From NCBI RefSeq assembly GCF_902506605.1, contig NZ_LR733979.1, forward strand, positions 1,129,024 through 1,193,023: a stretch of 64,000 nucleotides of DNA, in the 5' to 3' direction. Made by a program: the position numbers and the translations under genes. Origin of the DNA: Sphingomonas sp. AX6 (GTDB lineage Bacteria > Pseudomonadota > Alphaproteobacteria > Sphingomonadales > Sphingomonadaceae). The notes under the pieces are model-generated. The model did no database searches. It worked only from the letters and a program-made list of their open reading frames with translations, and was not told where the DNA came from. Of the stretch, positions 20,095-29,578 are shown piece after piece (position 1 is the stretch's first letter; every line of letters starts with the position of its first letter).

Positions 20095-21011
20095 GCTTGA
20101 CGATGTCCGACGGCCTGAATTTCCGCATCGGCGCGCGGACCTTGTTCACGCTCGACAAGTCACTGGTGCGCGTCCCGCTGACGCTCGATCAGGCGTTCGA
20201 CGGGCGGCTACCCGTGTTGCCGCCGCTACCGGCAGGGGCGGATGGCTACGTCGTGACCTCGCTCCCAGCGGAGCGGGCAGGCGCGCTTGCGTGGGCAGCG
20301 GGCGGCATGATCCCGCGCGTGCGTCAGCTTTACACCCGCTATTTTGCCGATCTGTCGGGCGGGTTCGACGCCTATTGGGCGCAAACATCGTCCAACACCC
20401 GCAGCCAGATGAAGCGCAAGGCCAAGAAATTGGCGAGCGCCAGCGGCGGGCAGTTGCGGATCGAACGCTATCGCAACGCCGACGAACTTGCCGCCTTCCA
20501 TGCGATTGCGCGCGGCGTGTCTGCCAAGACGTATCAGGAGAAATTGCTCGATTGCGGCTTGCCCGTCGATGCGTCGTTCCTCCGCGAAATGGCGGAACGT
20601 GGCGCAGGCGGCACGGCGCGGGCGTGGCTGCTGTATGTGGCCGACCAGCCCGCCGCCTATCTCTACTGCCCGATCGATGCGGGGACGGTCATCTACGAGT
20701 ATGTCGGCCATGACCCGCAATTCGCCGACCTGTCCCCCGGCACGGTGCTGCACGTCGAGGCGATGCGTGACCTGTTCGGCGAGGACGGCCTGACCCGCTT
20801 CGACTTCACCGAAGGCGAGGGCCAGCACAAACGCGCACTCTCCACCGGTGGCGTGGCGGCGTGCGACCTGCTGCTGCTCGCCCCGACGCTGGGTAATCGC
20901 GCGGCGGCGGCGGGGCTGGCGGGGTTCGACGGCAGCGTCGCGCTGGCAAAACGCACGGTCGCGCGGTTGGGGCTGGAGGATATTGCGAAGCGCGTGCGGC
21001 GGGGGGCCTGA
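20091..21011 (+). CDS. FemAB/CelD-like GNAT acyltransferase
   Basis: The 306-residue protein resembles the BcsL/CelD-type acetyltransferases (Acetyltransf_6). The block NTRSQMKRKAKKLASASG near residue 103 and the C-terminal KRALSTGGVAACDLLLL are characteristic. Such enzymes acylate exopolysaccharide or peptidoglycan precursors from acyl-CoA or aminoacyl donors. The ATG at 20091 overlaps the deacetylase stop, and an upstream extension of the open frame is the deacetylase in another frame. The substrate is unknown; the coupling suggests the same glycan as the deacetylase. Confidence 0.78.
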   Translation: MSLTMSDGLNFRIGARTLFTLDKSLVRVPLTLDQAFDGRLPVLPPLPAGADGYVVTSLPAERAGALAWAAGGMIPRVRQLYTRYFADLSGGFDAYWAQTSSNTRSQMKRKAKKLASASGGQLRIERYRNADELAAFHAIARGVSAKTYQEKLLDCGLPVDASFLREMAERGAGGTARAWLLYVADQPAAYLYCPIDAGTVIYEYVGHDPQFADLSPGTVLHVEAMRDLFGEDGLTRFDFTEGEGQHKRALSTGGVAACDLLLLAPTLGNRAAAAGLAGFDGSVALAKRTVARLGLEDIAKRVRRGA

Positions 21012-21095
21012 TCGACCTTGATAGACATTGCGCTACGTCGCGGTAGAACGGCAAGCCTCCGCATGTAGCGGACGGCGGCCGACGGAGGACTGGTT

Positions 21096-21407
21096 GTGGC
21101 GCACGCTTTTGCCGATGGCACCGTCCACAAGATACCCGATGATTTGAAGGCGGCGCTGCGATCGGACCCGGCGCTAGTCGCGCTGTGGGAGGCATTGACG
21201 CCGCTTGGCCGCAACGAATTCATCTGTTGGGTCGAGGATGCGAAGCAGGCCACGACTCGCAAACGTCGCATCGCGCGAAGCGGCGACGAATTGCTTGAGG
21301 GAAAGAAGCGGCCTTGTTGCTGGGCGGGCTGTCTTCATCGCACTGACAAGGCACCGAGCAAATGGCAGCAGGCGGTGCTGATCGACGGGAAGAAGAAAAA
21401 GAACTGA
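21096..21407 (+). CDS. YdeI/OmpD-associated family protein
   Basis: The 103-residue protein starts with GTG behind a GGAGGAC ribosome site. The segment [26 protein letters not shown] matches the short C-terminal domain of the YdeI/OmdA family, sometimes called bacteriocin-protection proteins. The C-terminus is basic (KKKKN). Its biochemical function is not known, so the family name should not be read as an activity. It stands alone between the acyltransferase and recO. Confidence 0.75.
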   Translation: MAHAFADGTVHKIPDDLKAALRSDPALVALWEALTPLGRNEFICWVEDAKQATTRKRRIARSGDELLEGKKRPCCWAGCLHRTDKAPSKWQQAVLIDGKKKKN

Positions 21408-21435
21408 ACGAAATGTTCGGAACCGCGTGGCACCC

Positions 21436-22164
21436 ATGCACCTGATCGCGCCCGCCATCATCCTGTCCGTCCGCGCGCATGGCGAGCATGGGGCGGTGGT
21501 GCGGGCGTTGACGCCTGACGATGGCGTGCAGCCCGGCTATGTCCGCGGCGGGCATTCGCGCAAGCTTCGCCCGATCCTGCAACCTGCCAATGTCGTGCGC
21601 GGGGAGTGGCGGGCGCCGACGGACGCGCAACTGGCCGGGCTGACGGTCGAGCTGATCGCCAGCCGTGCGCCGCTCTATTCCGAACCGCTTGCTGCCGCGG
21701 CGCTCGACTGGGCAACCGCGCTGACGGCGGCGACCTTGCCGGAGGGGCAGGGCTATCCGCGCATCCATGCCGGGTTGGACGGGCTGCTCGGCGCGATCGA
21801 GGCGGCACCTGCGGCGCGGGGCTGGGCGGTGGCGCTGGTGCGCTACGAACTGCTGCTGCTCGCCGAACTGGGGTTTGGGCTGGCGCTGGACGAATGCGTG
21901 GTGACGGGCGCGCGTGATGATTTGCGTTTCGTCAGTCCCAAGAGCGGGGGTGCGGTGAGTGCCGGGGCGGCGCATGGCTATGCGGCGAAATTGCTGCGCT
22001 TGCCTGGATTTCTGGTCGCGGGCGGAGTCGCGGAATGGGGCGATATTCTCGACGGGGTGGCGCTGACCGGGCATTTTCTCGCGCGCGATTTGTTGATCGG
22101 TCGGATGGCGGAGGCACTCGCCGCGCGCGAACGGTTGGTCGAGCGGTTGAAAAGGGCAGCTTGA
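21436..22164 (+). CDS. recO: DNA repair protein RecO
   Basis: The 242-residue protein works with RecF and RecR to load RecA on SSB-coated gaps. The N-terminal OB fold is visible in [19 protein letters not shown], followed by [19 protein letters not shown] and a helical C-terminal domain ([22 protein letters not shown]). A zinc motif, often incomplete in alphaproteobacterial RecO, is not evident. ATG 21436 was preferred to the GTG three codons upstream. A family A palindrome follows 62 bases after the stop. Confidence 0.92.
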   Translation: MHLIAPAIILSVRAHGEHGAVVRALTPDDGVQPGYVRGGHSRKLRPILQPANVVRGEWRAPTDAQLAGLTVELIASRAPLYSEPLAAAALDWATALTAATLPEGQGYPRIHAGLDGLLGAIEAAPAARGWAVALVRYELLLLAELGFGLALDECVVTGARDDLRFVSPKSGGAVSAGAAHGYAAKLLRLPGFLVAGGVAEWGDILDGVALTGHFLARDLLIGRMAEALAARERLVERLKRAA

Positions 22165-22226
22165 CGGGGGTGAGGGGAGAAGCGGTTGATCGCGGGGGCT
22201 GGTGCATTAGAGCAACACTGACGCCA

Positions 22227-22302
22227 CCGTTCGTTTCGAGCGAAGTCGAGAAACCCTGACTGGCGTATGCGAGCGTTTCTCGACTTCGCTCGAAACAAAC
22301 GG
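22227..22302. repeat. Intergenic palindrome, family A (copy 2)
   Basis: It has the same arms as copy 1, with one arm ending AAACAAACGG. It ends about 13 bases before the leuB ribosome binding site, so a folded transcript would sit immediately upstream of the leuB start. Confidence 0.92.
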
Positions 22303-22328
22303 GTGGGGGTATTCGAAGGAGAAGTAAG

Positions 22329-23372
22329 CTGCCTCAAATCGCCATTCTGCCAGGGGACGGGATCGGACCCGAGGTTGCCGCCGCCGCGCGTGCGGTGCTG
22401 GAGGTGCTCGACCTGGGCCTGACGTTCGTGGAGGCACCGGTCGGCGGCACCGCTTATCGCGAGCTGGGCGATCCGCTGCCCGCCAGCACGCTCGACCTTG
22501 CCCGGGCATCGGACGCGGTGTTGTTCGGCGCGGTCGGCGATCCGCGTTATGACGCTTTGGAGGACCGGCGCTTGCGGCCCGAAGCGGCGATCCTGGGGCT
22601 TCGCAAGGAATTGGGGCTGTTCGCCAATTTGCGCCCCGCAAAGCTGTTCGCCGGTCTGGAGGACGCCTCCGCACTCAAACGTGAGATCGCAGCGGAAATC
22701 GACATGGTCATCGTCCGCGAACTTACTGGCGACATCTATTTCGGCGAAAAGTCGCGCGGCGAGCGGGACGGCCTGCCGTGCGCTTCCGACCTGATGATTT
22801 ATGACGTCGGCGAAGTCACCCGTATCGCCCGCGTCGCGTTCGAGACCGCACGCAAACGGCGTGGCAAGCTGACCTCGGTGGACAAGGCCAATGTGCTGGA
22901 AACCTCCCGCCTGTGGCGTGAAACGGTAATCGCGGTGGCAGCGGACTATCCCGACGTGACGCTCGACCATCTCTATGTCGACAATGCCGCGATGCAATTG
23001 GTGCGCGCGCCCGGCCAGTTCGACGTGATCGTCACCGGCAATCTGTTCGGCGATATCCTTTCCGATCAGGCGAGCATGTGCGCGGGCTCGATCGGGATGC
23101 TGCCGTCCGCTGCGATGGGAGACGGGCCGTTCGGCATGTACGAGCCGATTCACGGCTCCGCCCCCGACATTGCCGGGCAGGGCAAGGCCAATCCTTGCGC
23201 GGCGATCCTGTCGGCGGCGATGCTGTTGCGCCATTCGCTAGGCGAGGAAGCGGCGGCCTCCGGAATCGAGGGCGCGGTGGCCGCCGCGATCGCGAGCGGC
23301 GCACGGACGGCGGATCTGGGCGGGACGCTATCGACCCAGGCGATGACCGACGCGGTGCTTGCCCGGCTGTGA
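22329..23372 (+). CDS. leuB: 3-isopropylmalate dehydrogenase
   Basis: The 347-residue enzyme oxidatively decarboxylates 3-isopropylmalate in leucine synthesis. It shows [15 protein letters not shown] at the N-terminus, the arginine-containing [30 protein letters not shown] and [15 protein letters not shown]. No ATG, GTG or TTG lies in frame between the upstream stop at 22257 and the conserved N-terminus. A CTG at 22329, seven bases after AAGGAGA, restores the full family N-terminus and is taken as the start. The next possible start, GTG 22395, would remove the GDGIGPE motif. The stop overlaps the next gene (GTGA). Confidence 0.93.
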   Translation: MPQIAILPGDGIGPEVAAAARAVLEVLDLGLTFVEAPVGGTAYRELGDPLPASTLDLARASDAVLFGAVGDPRYDALEDRRLRPEAAILGLRKELGLFANLRPAKLFAGLEDASALKREIAAEIDMVIVRELTGDIYFGEKSRGERDGLPCASDLMIYDVGEVTRIARVAFETARKRRGKLTSVDKANVLETSRLWRETVIAVAADYPDVTLDHLYVDNAAMQLVRAPGQFDVIVTGNLFGDILSDQASMCAGSIGMLPSAAMGDGPFGMYEPIHGSAPDIAGQGKANPCAAILSAAMLLRHSLGEEAAASGIEGAVAAAIASGARTADLGGTLSTQAMTDAVLARL

Positions 23373-24481
23373 GTGTCGCACCGCTCCGGCTGGGGGTGGT
23401 GGTGCCCGTGTTCAACGAAGCGGCGAACGTCGCGGCGCTGGCCGAACGGCTGGACGCGGTGCTGGGGCCGGACGGTTGGGAAGTGATCTTCGTCGATGAC
23501 GACAGCCCCGATGGCACGGCGGGCGCGGCGCGTGCGCTGGCGCTGACCGATGGCCGTGTGCGGGTGATCCAGCGGATCGGACGGCGCGGGCTGTCGTCCG
23601 CGTGTATCGAGGGGATGTGCGCGACCGCCGCGCCGCTGGTCGCGGTGATTGACGGCGATTTACAGCATGACGAAGCGTTGTTGCCGCGCATGGCCGCGCT
23701 GCTGAAGGGCGACCCGGTGCTCGATCTCGTCATCGGATCGCGCTTTGTAGAAGGCGGTGGCACCGGCGACTGGGACCGCGACCGGGTGGCGAAGTCGGCG
23801 CTGGCGACCCGGCTGTCCAGGCGGGTGCTGAAAGCGGAGCTGAGCGATCCGATGAGCGGCTTTTTCATGATCCGCAGCGATGTCGTACGCGCGCTGGTCC
23901 CTCGACTGTCGGGGATCGGGTTCAAGCTGTTGCTCGACATCCTGACCGCGAGCGACCGGCGGCTACGCTTTGCCGAACTCCCCTATGTGTTCCGAAGCCG
24001 GGCGGCGGGGGAAAGCAAGCTCGATTCCGTCATCGCGCTCGAATATCTGATTGCGCTGTACGACCGGATGTTCGGGAAGCTGGTGCCGGTGCGCTTTGCG
24101 ATGTTCGCGAGTGTCGGCGCGGCGGGAGCGGTGGTGCATCTGGCGGTACTGGCGCTGTTGTTTCGCGGCATGGGCGTGATGTTCGTGCCCGCGACCGTGT
24201 TGGCGACCTTTGCTGCGATGACGTTCAATTTCTGGCTCAACAACCAGCTCACCTATCGCGACCGGCGGTTGCGCGGCGCGGGGCCGATGCTGCGCGGATG
24301 GCTGTCTTTTTGCGCGGTTTGTTCGGTCGGCGCGGTCGCCAATGTAGGCGTTGCGGGCTTTACGTTCGAGGTGTGGCGCGGCGGCTGGGCGGGCTCGGCA
24401 CTGCTTGGCATATTAGTGGCGGCGGTGTGGAATTTCGCGCTGTCGTCGCGATTTACCTGGGGCCGATACGGGCGGCGCTAG
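23369..24481 (+). CDS. GT2 glycosyltransferase fused to a GtrA-like membrane domain
   Basis: The GTG start at 23369 overlaps the leuB stop and gives 370 residues. Residues about 8-235 are a family 2 glycosyltransferase of the polyprenyl-phosphate mannose/glucose synthase type ([38 protein letters not shown]). Residues about 240-365 contain four membrane helices of the GtrA/DPMS2 type. The enzyme would make a polyprenyl-phosphate hexose and help flip it. Its 3' end overlaps, tail to tail by four bases, a GT39 gene whose family uses such donors. The sugar is unknown. Confidence 0.87.
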   Translation: MSVAPLRLGVVVPVFNEAANVAALAERLDAVLGPDGWEVIFVDDDSPDGTAGAARALALTDGRVRVIQRIGRRGLSSACIEGMCATAAPLVAVIDGDLQHDEALLPRMAALLKGDPVLDLVIGSRFVEGGGTGDWDRDRVAKSALATRLSRRVLKAELSDPMSGFFMIRSDVVRALVPRLSGIGFKLLLDILTASDRRLRFAELPYVFRSRAAGESKLDSVIALEYLIALYDRMFGKLVPVRFAMFASVGAAGAVVHLAVLALLFRGMGVMFVPATVLATFAAMTFNFWLNNQLTYRDRRLRGAGPMLRGWLSFCAVCSVGAVANVGVAGFTFEVWRGGWAGSALLGILVAAVWNFALSSRFTWGRYGRR

Positions 24482-25719
24482 ACCCAGTTAGGAAACCAGG
24501 TCCAGTTGAGAAACGCCTGGTCGTTGGTCAGCGGTGCGCCCGACAGGATGGGATAGAAATAGACGAATAGTCCGGCGGCGGGGATCAGAAACCACTGGTC
24601 GGCATCGCCCCATCGCCCGCGTCCGAAATGAGCATAGGCGGCGGCGATCGCGACGCACAGAAAGATGCTCGACAGGTGGTAATAGTAGAAGAACCCCAGG
24701 CTCTTGGGGATGACCGCATAGATACCGAGCGACCCGGCCCACAACGCCGCGACCCCCAATAGCCGCCAGTCGCGTTGGCGGAGCCACCCGGCGACGCACA
24801 GCCCCAGTGCCGCCAGCCCGCCCCACAGGATCGCCGGATTGCCCACCAGCAGCACCCCGCGCTGAACGCCCGCATCCAGTTCGTAATAATACCAGATCGG
24901 CCGCAGCATCAGCGGCCAGCTCCACCAATCGGACTGATAGGTATGCGACGCGAGGACGAAGGTCTGAAGCCGATAGATTTCGAACTGAAGCGGGATCAAC
25001 CCGCCAAGGGTGAGTGGATCGGTGCGGTAGAAGAAAGCGGGGGCGAAGGTCGCTAAATAGGTGACGATGCTGGTCGCCGCGAGGAGGATCAGCAGGGGGA
25101 GGGTGCCAAGCCCCGGCCATGCGTCGGGCGTCCGCCACCGAACGACGATCACCGCCAGCCCGGCCAGCGCGCAATAGGGAATCGCCGCCCATTTCGTCCC
25201 CACCGCCAGCCCCAGCAGCACGCCCGCCAGCGCCACGCGCCTCGCGACTTTTGCTCGTGGCGCGCGCATCGCCCACAGCAACGCCGCGACCGCGCCGACG
25301 ACGAACGCCGCCAGAAACGTATCGAGCATCCCAACCCGGCTTTGGACGAACACCATCTGGTTTAGCATGACGAGCACCGCGCCGAATGCCGCAACCCGGA
25401 CTCGCGCGAACAGCAGCATCAGGATCGCGAACACGCCCATGACGGTCGCAGTCCCGGCCAGCGTCGACATCGCGCGCCAGCCCAGCGGATTGTCCCCGAA
25501 CAGCGCGATGCCGCTGGCGATCAGCGCCTTGCCCACCAGTGGATGCTCGACATTGGTCGGGCGGTCGAGGTCCAACAGGATTCGCGCGGCGGAGACGTAA
25601 TGCGTCTCGTCGAACACGATCCCGCCGGGGCGGGTGAGGTGGAGGCTGAATAGCGTCTGGGCCGCAAGCGCCAGCAACAGGGCGACGAGGAGAGGGCGCT
25701 GGCCGAGGCGTTCGAGCAT
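24478..25719 (-). CDS. GT39-family (PMT-like) membrane glycosyltransferase
   Basis: The 413-residue integral membrane protein belongs to the PMT/ArnT-like GT-C fold. FDETHYVSAARILL near residue 37 carries the Asp-Glu pair expected in the first periplasmic loop, and NVEHPLVGKALIASGIALFGDNPLGWR is the typical PMT second motif. About ten helices follow. It would transfer a sugar from a polyprenyl-phosphate donor to a protein or lipid on the periplasmic side. The gene faces the GT2-GtrA gene, which could supply the donor. It has its own promoter side at 25720-25976. Confidence 0.85.
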   Translation of the reverse strand: MLERLGQRPLLVALLLALAAQTLFSLHLTRPGGIVFDETHYVSAARILLDLDRPTNVEHPLVGKALIASGIALFGDNPLGWRAMSTLAGTATVMGVFAILMLLFARVRVAAFGAVLVMLNQMVFVQSRVGMLDTFLAAFVVGAVAALLWAMRAPRAKVARRVALAGVLLGLAVGTKWAAIPYCALAGLAVIVVRWRTPDAWPGLGTLPLLILLAATSIVTYLATFAPAFFYRTDPLTLGGLIPLQFEIYRLQTFVLASHTYQSDWWSWPLMLRPIWYYYELDAGVQRGVLLVGNPAILWGGLAALGLCVAGWLRQRDWRLLGVAALWAGSLGIYAVIPKSLGFFYYYHLSSIFLCVAIAAAYAHFGRGRWGDADQWFLIPAAGLFVYFYPILSGAPLTNDQAFLNWTWFPNWV

Positions 25720-25787
25720 TGCGGGTCAGCGTAGCGGGGAGAGGTGAGGGATGCCAGTGGGGCACGTCTGGTTCGATTCCCAATATC

Positions 25788-25864
25788 CCGTTCGTTTCGA
25801 GCGAAGTCGAGAAACGCCCACACACGCTGTCGTCACGTTTCTCGACTGCGCTCGAAACAAACGG
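25788..25864. repeat. Intergenic palindrome, family A (copy 3)
   Basis: The arms CCGTTCGTTTCGAGCG... and its inverse surround a loop of about 20 bases. One arm has GACTGCGC instead of GACTTCGC. It lies in the 257-base divergent gap between the GT39 gene and metZ. Confidence 0.9.
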
Positions 25865-25976
25865 GGAGGGGGGAAAGATCGGGGCGAACATCGGTGTGTG
25901 GGTCGGCACCGTCTTTCCCAGCCCCAACCCTCTCTTTTGTTGACCGCACCCCGCCTTCCCCGGCAAAGCGGCGCGC

Positions 25977-27185
25977 ATGAAGAGGTTCACTGGTCAAGAC
26001 CGCTCGATCACGTCGAAATGGCGCCCCGCGACGCAAGCCGTGCGCGGGGGCACTGCGCGGTCGGAATTTGGCGAGACGTCCGAGGCTTTGTTCCTCACCT
26101 CTGGCTATGCGTACGACTGCGCGGGCGACGCGGCGGCGCGCTTTGCGGGCGAGCAAGCGGGCATGACCTATTCGCGGTTGCAGAACCCGACGGTCGAAAT
26201 GCTCGAACAGCGGATCGCGTTGCTCGAAGGGGCAGAGGCGTGCCGCGCGACCGCGTCCGGCATGGCGGCAATGACCGCGGCGTTGCTGTGCCAGTTGCAG
26301 GCGGGCGACCATGTCGTCGCGGGCCGCGCGCTGTTCGGATCGTGCCGCTGGCTGACCGACACGCTGCTCCCCAAATTCGGGATCGAGACGACGATCGTCG
26401 ATGCGCGCGTTGCCGACCGGTTCGCCGATGCGTCGAAGGCGAACACCAAGCTGTGGTTCTTCGAAACCCCCGCCAATCCGACGATGGATGTGGTCGATCT
26501 GAAGGCGGTGTGCGGCCTCGCGCGCGAGCGCGGGATCGTCAGCGTCGTCGATAATGCGTTCGCGACGCCCGCGCTTCAGCGACCGATGGAATTCGGCGCG
26601 GACGTTGTGGCCTACTCAGCGACTAAGATGATGGACGGCCAAGGCCGCGTGCTGGCGGGCGCGGTGTGCGGGACCGAGGATTTCATCACCAACACGTTGC
26701 TGCCCTTCACCCGCAACACCGGCCCGACGCTTTCGGCGTTCAACGCCTGGGTGGTGCTCAAGGGGCTGGAGACGCTGGACCTGCGTATCCGCAAGCAATC
26801 GGAAAACGCGCTGGAAGTCGGGCGCTTCCTCGAAGCGCGCGTGCCGCGCATCAACCATCCCGGTTTGCCGAGCCACCCGCAGCACACTCTGGCGATGGCG
26901 CAGATGGACATGACCGGCCCGATCTTCTCGTTCGAGGTGGATGGCGGCCGCCAACAGGCGCACGCGCTGCTCGACGCCCTCGCGCTCATCGACATTTCGA
27001 ACAATATCGGCGATTCTCGCTCGCTGATGACTCATCCTGCATCCACCACCCATTCGAGCGTCGCCGAGGAAAAGCGGCTGGAAATGGGTGTGACCGAAGG
27101 AATGCTGCGGCTGAACGTCGGGCTGGAAGATCCCATCGACCTGATCGAAGACCTCGACCAGGCGCTGACGGCGGCGGGGCTGTGA
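25977..27185 (+). CDS. metZ: O-succinylhomoserine sulfhydrylase
   Basis: The 402-residue PLP enzyme makes homocysteine from O-succinylhomoserine and sulfide. The PLP lysine is K217 in YSATKMMDGQGR; YSRLQNPT, SGMAAM and FFETPANPTMD are Cys/Met-metabolism family motifs. The ending THPASTTHSSVAEEKRLEMGVTEGMLRLNVGLED is usual for MetZ. It overlaps apaG by a GTGA junction, a gene order common in alphaproteobacteria. The 112-base leader between the palindrome and the ATG was checked for a SAM-II riboswitch; none was recognised. Confidence 0.94.
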   Translation: MKRFTGQDRSITSKWRPATQAVRGGTARSEFGETSEALFLTSGYAYDCAGDAAARFAGEQAGMTYSRLQNPTVEMLEQRIALLEGAEACRATASGMAAMTAALLCQLQAGDHVVAGRALFGSCRWLTDTLLPKFGIETTIVDARVADRFADASKANTKLWFFETPANPTMDVVDLKAVCGLARERGIVSVVDNAFATPALQRPMEFGADVVAYSATKMMDGQGRVLAGAVCGTEDFITNTLLPFTRNTGPTLSAFNAWVVLKGLETLDLRIRKQSENALEVGRFLEARVPRINHPGLPSHPQHTLAMAQMDMTGPIFSFEVDGGRQQAHALLDALALIDISNNIGDSRSLMTHPASTTHSSVAEEKRLEMGVTEGMLRLNVGLEDPIDLIEDLDQALTAAGL

Positions 27186-27580
27186 AATCGCTGTTTTCCG
27201 AAGTGGCGACCACGCGCGGCATCACCGTCCGCGTCTCGGTCAGCTTTCTGCCCGAACAGTCCGAACCGGGGATGGGGCGCTGGTTCTGGGCCTATCACAT
27301 CCGCATCGAGAATGAGGGGGATCAGGCGGTGCAATTGCTGACCCGCCATTGGGTCATCACCGACGGACGCGGATCGCGCCATACGGTCGAGGGCGAAGGC
27401 GTCGTCGGCGAACAGCCGATGATCATGCCCGATGGCAGCTTCGATTACGTGTCGGGATGCCCGCTCTCGACGCCTGCGGGATCGATGCAGGGCAGCTATC
27501 AGATGCTGGCCGAGGATGGCGAGGTGTTCGCGGTAGATATTCCCAAGTTCCAGTTGGTCGCACCGGCGGTGGCGCAATGA
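27182..27580 (+). CDS. apaG: ApaG-domain protein
   Basis: The 132-residue protein is a single ApaG (DUF525) immunoglobulin-like domain. It shows YHIRIENEGDQAVQLLTRHWVITDG, GEGVVGEQPMIMPDGSFDYVSGCPLSTPAGSMQGSYQM and a C-terminal IPKFQLVAP. It has been linked to Co2+/Mg2+ homeostasis and to Ap4A levels, but the molecular role is unsettled. The GTG start at 27182 overlaps the metZ stop. Confidence 0.93.
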   Translation: MKSLFSEVATTRGITVRVSVSFLPEQSEPGMGRWFWAYHIRIENEGDQAVQLLTRHWVITDGRGSRHTVEGEGVVGEQPMIMPDGSFDYVSGCPLSTPAGSMQGSYQMLAEDGEVFAVDIPKFQLVAPAVAQ

Positions 27581-27600
27581 GAACAATCGACCAAACAAAT

Positions 27601-27677
27601 CCGTTCGTTTCGAGCGAAGTCGAGAAACGTGGGCTGGGCGCTCGCAAGCGTTTCTCGACTTCGCTCGAAACGAACGG
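27601..27677. repeat. Intergenic palindrome, family A (copy 4)
   Basis: Two near-perfect 29-base arms surround a loop of about 19 bases in the gap between apaG and the LysR gene. It starts 20 bases after the apaG stop and may end that transcript. Confidence 0.92.
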
Positions 27678-27701
27678 GGTTGGTAGGGTGGGACCAAAAG
27701 A

Positions 27702-28496
27702 ATGAAACGCACGCACCTTCCCCTGAACGGCCTGCGGGTGCTCGATGCCGCCGCGCGCCACCTGTCCTTCACGCGCGCTGCCGACGAATTGGCGGTGACC
27801 CCCGCCGCCGTAGGCCAGCAGGTCCGCGCGCTGGAGGATACGCTGGGCGTCGTCCTGTTCCGCCGCACCACCAAGGGGCTGGAACTAACCCCCGAAGGCG
27901 AGGCCGGGCTGATCGCGCTCCGCACCGCATTCCTGCAATTCGAGGAAGCCGTGCGCGCGATGCAGGCGGGGCAATCGTCCAAATCGTTGACCATCGCCGC
28001 ACCGCGCGACCTGACCAACAAATGGCTGATGCCGCGCCTGTCGAAAATCGCGGCGGGCGACGGCGAATTGCGGTTTCAGTTGATCGCCGCCGACGATGCC
28101 AGCGTCGATTTCACCGAAGCCAATCTCGACCTCGCCATCCGCTGGGGCGAGGGGCCGGGCGAGCATGAAGGCGAAGCGCTCGAATCCGACGGCATGGTGA
28201 AGGTCGCGGCACCCGGTGGTGGCCTCGATCAGGTGATCGCTTGGCCCGGCTGCGACGTGACCGAGGGGCAGGCGCTGGTGCGCGTCGCTGATGCCGGCCT
28301 CGCGATCGATGCGGCGGCGGCGGGGCTGGGGTGCGCGAGCGTCCCCGAATTGCTGGCGCGCGCGGATATCGAGGCGGGCCGCGTGGTCGTGATCGGCGAG
28401 CCTGCGGCGTCGCGGCTGGGGTATTGGCTGGTCGCGCCGCTCCCGCAATGGCGCCAGAAAAAGGTGCAGGCGCTGGTAGAGGCGCTGGGCGAGTGA
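27702..28496 (+). CDS. LysR-family transcriptional regulator (GcvA-like)
   Basis: The 264-residue regulator opens with LNGLRVLDAAARHLSFTRAADELAVTPAAVGQQVRALEDTLGVVLFRR, the winged helix of the GcvA/AmpR subgroup. An effector domain of about 175 residues follows, slightly shorter than usual. Its stop overlaps the next acetyltransferase gene (GTGA). Targets cannot be told from the sequence. It is not divergently paired with a metabolic gene, so neighbours give no clue to the effector. Confidence 0.9.
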   Translation: MKRTHLPLNGLRVLDAAARHLSFTRAADELAVTPAAVGQQVRALEDTLGVVLFRRTTKGLELTPEGEAGLIALRTAFLQFEEAVRAMQAGQSSKSLTIAAPRDLTNKWLMPRLSKIAAGDGELRFQLIAADDASVDFTEANLDLAIRWGEGPGEHEGEALESDGMVKVAAPGGGLDQVIAWPGCDVTEGQALVRVADAGLAIDAAAAGLGCASVPELLARADIEAGRVVVIGEPAASRLGYWLVAPLPQWRQKKVQALVEALGE

Positions 28497-29041
28497 GGGA
28501 CACGCCGCGCCTTGAAAGCGCGCGGCTGGTGCTGCGGTTGCTGTCGCCCGACGACGCCGATGCGTTGCACCCGACCTTTGCCGACGAGGCGCTGATGACC
28601 TGGTGGTCGTCCGCCGCGCAGAAGGATGTGGAAGAAACCCGCGCCTATCTGGCTCAGGAAGGACGCGCCGATGCCATGCAGTGGCGCGGGTGGGCGATTG
28701 TCGAGCGCGGCGAAAGCGATGAAGCGATCGGGTTCGTATCGACCGGCGAACGTCGGGCGGACGTGTCGGAGATCGGCTATATGCTCGCCCGTTCGCATTG
28801 GGGACGCGGCATTGCGGCGGAGGCGGTCGGCCGGGTCATCGAGCATCTGTTCGACGCGGAGGGCCAGCGTCGCGTGTTCGCCGACACCGATCCCGACAAT
28901 CTGGGCTCGCGGGCGTTGCTCGAACGGCTGGGATTCCAACTCGAAGGCACGCTGCGTGGCGAATGGGAAACCCATATCGGCGTGCGCGACAGCGTGATTT
29001 ACGGCCTGCTGAAGGACGAATGGGCCGCACGACGGCGTTGA
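28493..29041 (+). CDS. GNAT acetyltransferase (RimJ/RimL type)
   Basis: The 182-residue protein has the GNAT core with LESARLVLRLLSPDDADAL at the start, EIGYMLARSHWGRGIAAEAVGRVIEHLF (acetyl-CoA loop R-x-x-G-R/G-x-A) and LGSRALLERLGFQLEGTLR. This is the pattern of enzymes that acetylate protein N-termini or small amines. The GTG start overlaps the LysR stop, so the two are co-translated. The substrate is unknown. Confidence 0.86.
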   Translation: MRDTPRLESARLVLRLLSPDDADALHPTFADEALMTWWSSAAQKDVEETRAYLAQEGRADAMQWRGWAIVERGESDEAIGFVSTGERRADVSEIGYMLARSHWGRGIAAEAVGRVIEHLFDAEGQRRVFADTDPDNLGSRALLERLGFQLEGTLRGEWETHIGVRDSVIYGLLKDEWAARRR

Positions 29042-29106
29042 GCCTGTAACCTCCCGGTGCTGGCCTGCGAATGGACGTGCCAAGGCAACGATCATCGCAG
29101 GTTTTC

Positions 29107-29574
29107 ATGCACCTCTCCCAACTCCCCGTTCCTGCCAATGCGAGCGGGATTGCCGCGCTGCGCTGGGCGCTCGTTTTGATTTTCGTGATGTTCGGCACGG
29201 CCAAATTCGCCGCTTACGAGGCGGAAGGCGTAGCGGGGATCGCCACACACTATCCGCTGTTCGCCTGGATGTATCCGCTATGGGGCGTGCAGGGGGCGAG
29301 CAATGCGATCGGCATCGTCGAACTCGCCACCGCGCTGATGCTGGCGGCGGGCGCGTGGTCGGTGCGCGCCAGCGTCGTCGGGGCGGCGATGGGATGTGCA
29401 ACCTTCCTGATCACGCTCAGCTTCATGCTGGGCGCGACGATCTGGGAAGCGGGCTATGGCGCGCCGTTCCTGGGCAGCACGGGCCAATTCCTGATCAAGG
29501 ACATCGTGCTGCTGGCGGGCTGTTATGCGATCCTGATCGCGTCGCTGCGCCGCGCGGGGTGGGCGCGCGGGTGA
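29107..29574 (+). CDS. YkgB-family (DUF417) inner membrane protein
   Basis: The 155-residue protein has four predicted membrane helices and the DUF417 features LRWALVLIFVMFGTAKFAAYEAEGV and GSTGQFLIKDIVLLAGC. Family members are associated with reactive chlorine or oxidative stress responses in E. coli (RclC), but the mechanism is unknown. The ATG at 29107 follows a CAGG site; an upstream in-frame ATG at 29071 lacks one. It ends four bases before the convergent serine hydrolase stop. Confidence 0.78.
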   Translation: MHLSQLPVPANASGIAALRWALVLIFVMFGTAKFAAYEAEGVAGIATHYPLFAWMYPLWGVQGASNAIGIVELATALMLAAGAWSVRASVVGAAMGCATFLITLSFMLGATIWEAGYGAPFLGSTGQFLIKDIVLLAGCYAILIASLRRAGWARG

Positions 29575-29578
29575 CGGG

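Noticed and set aside
25865..25976. SAM-II riboswitch before metZ
   Set aside because: This is a common alphaproteobacterial position, but I could not find the conserved stem and pseudoknot sequences.
22227..27677. Short proteins containing FVSSEVEKR or SFRAKSRN at several places
   Set aside because: These are translations of the family A palindrome arms and not genes.
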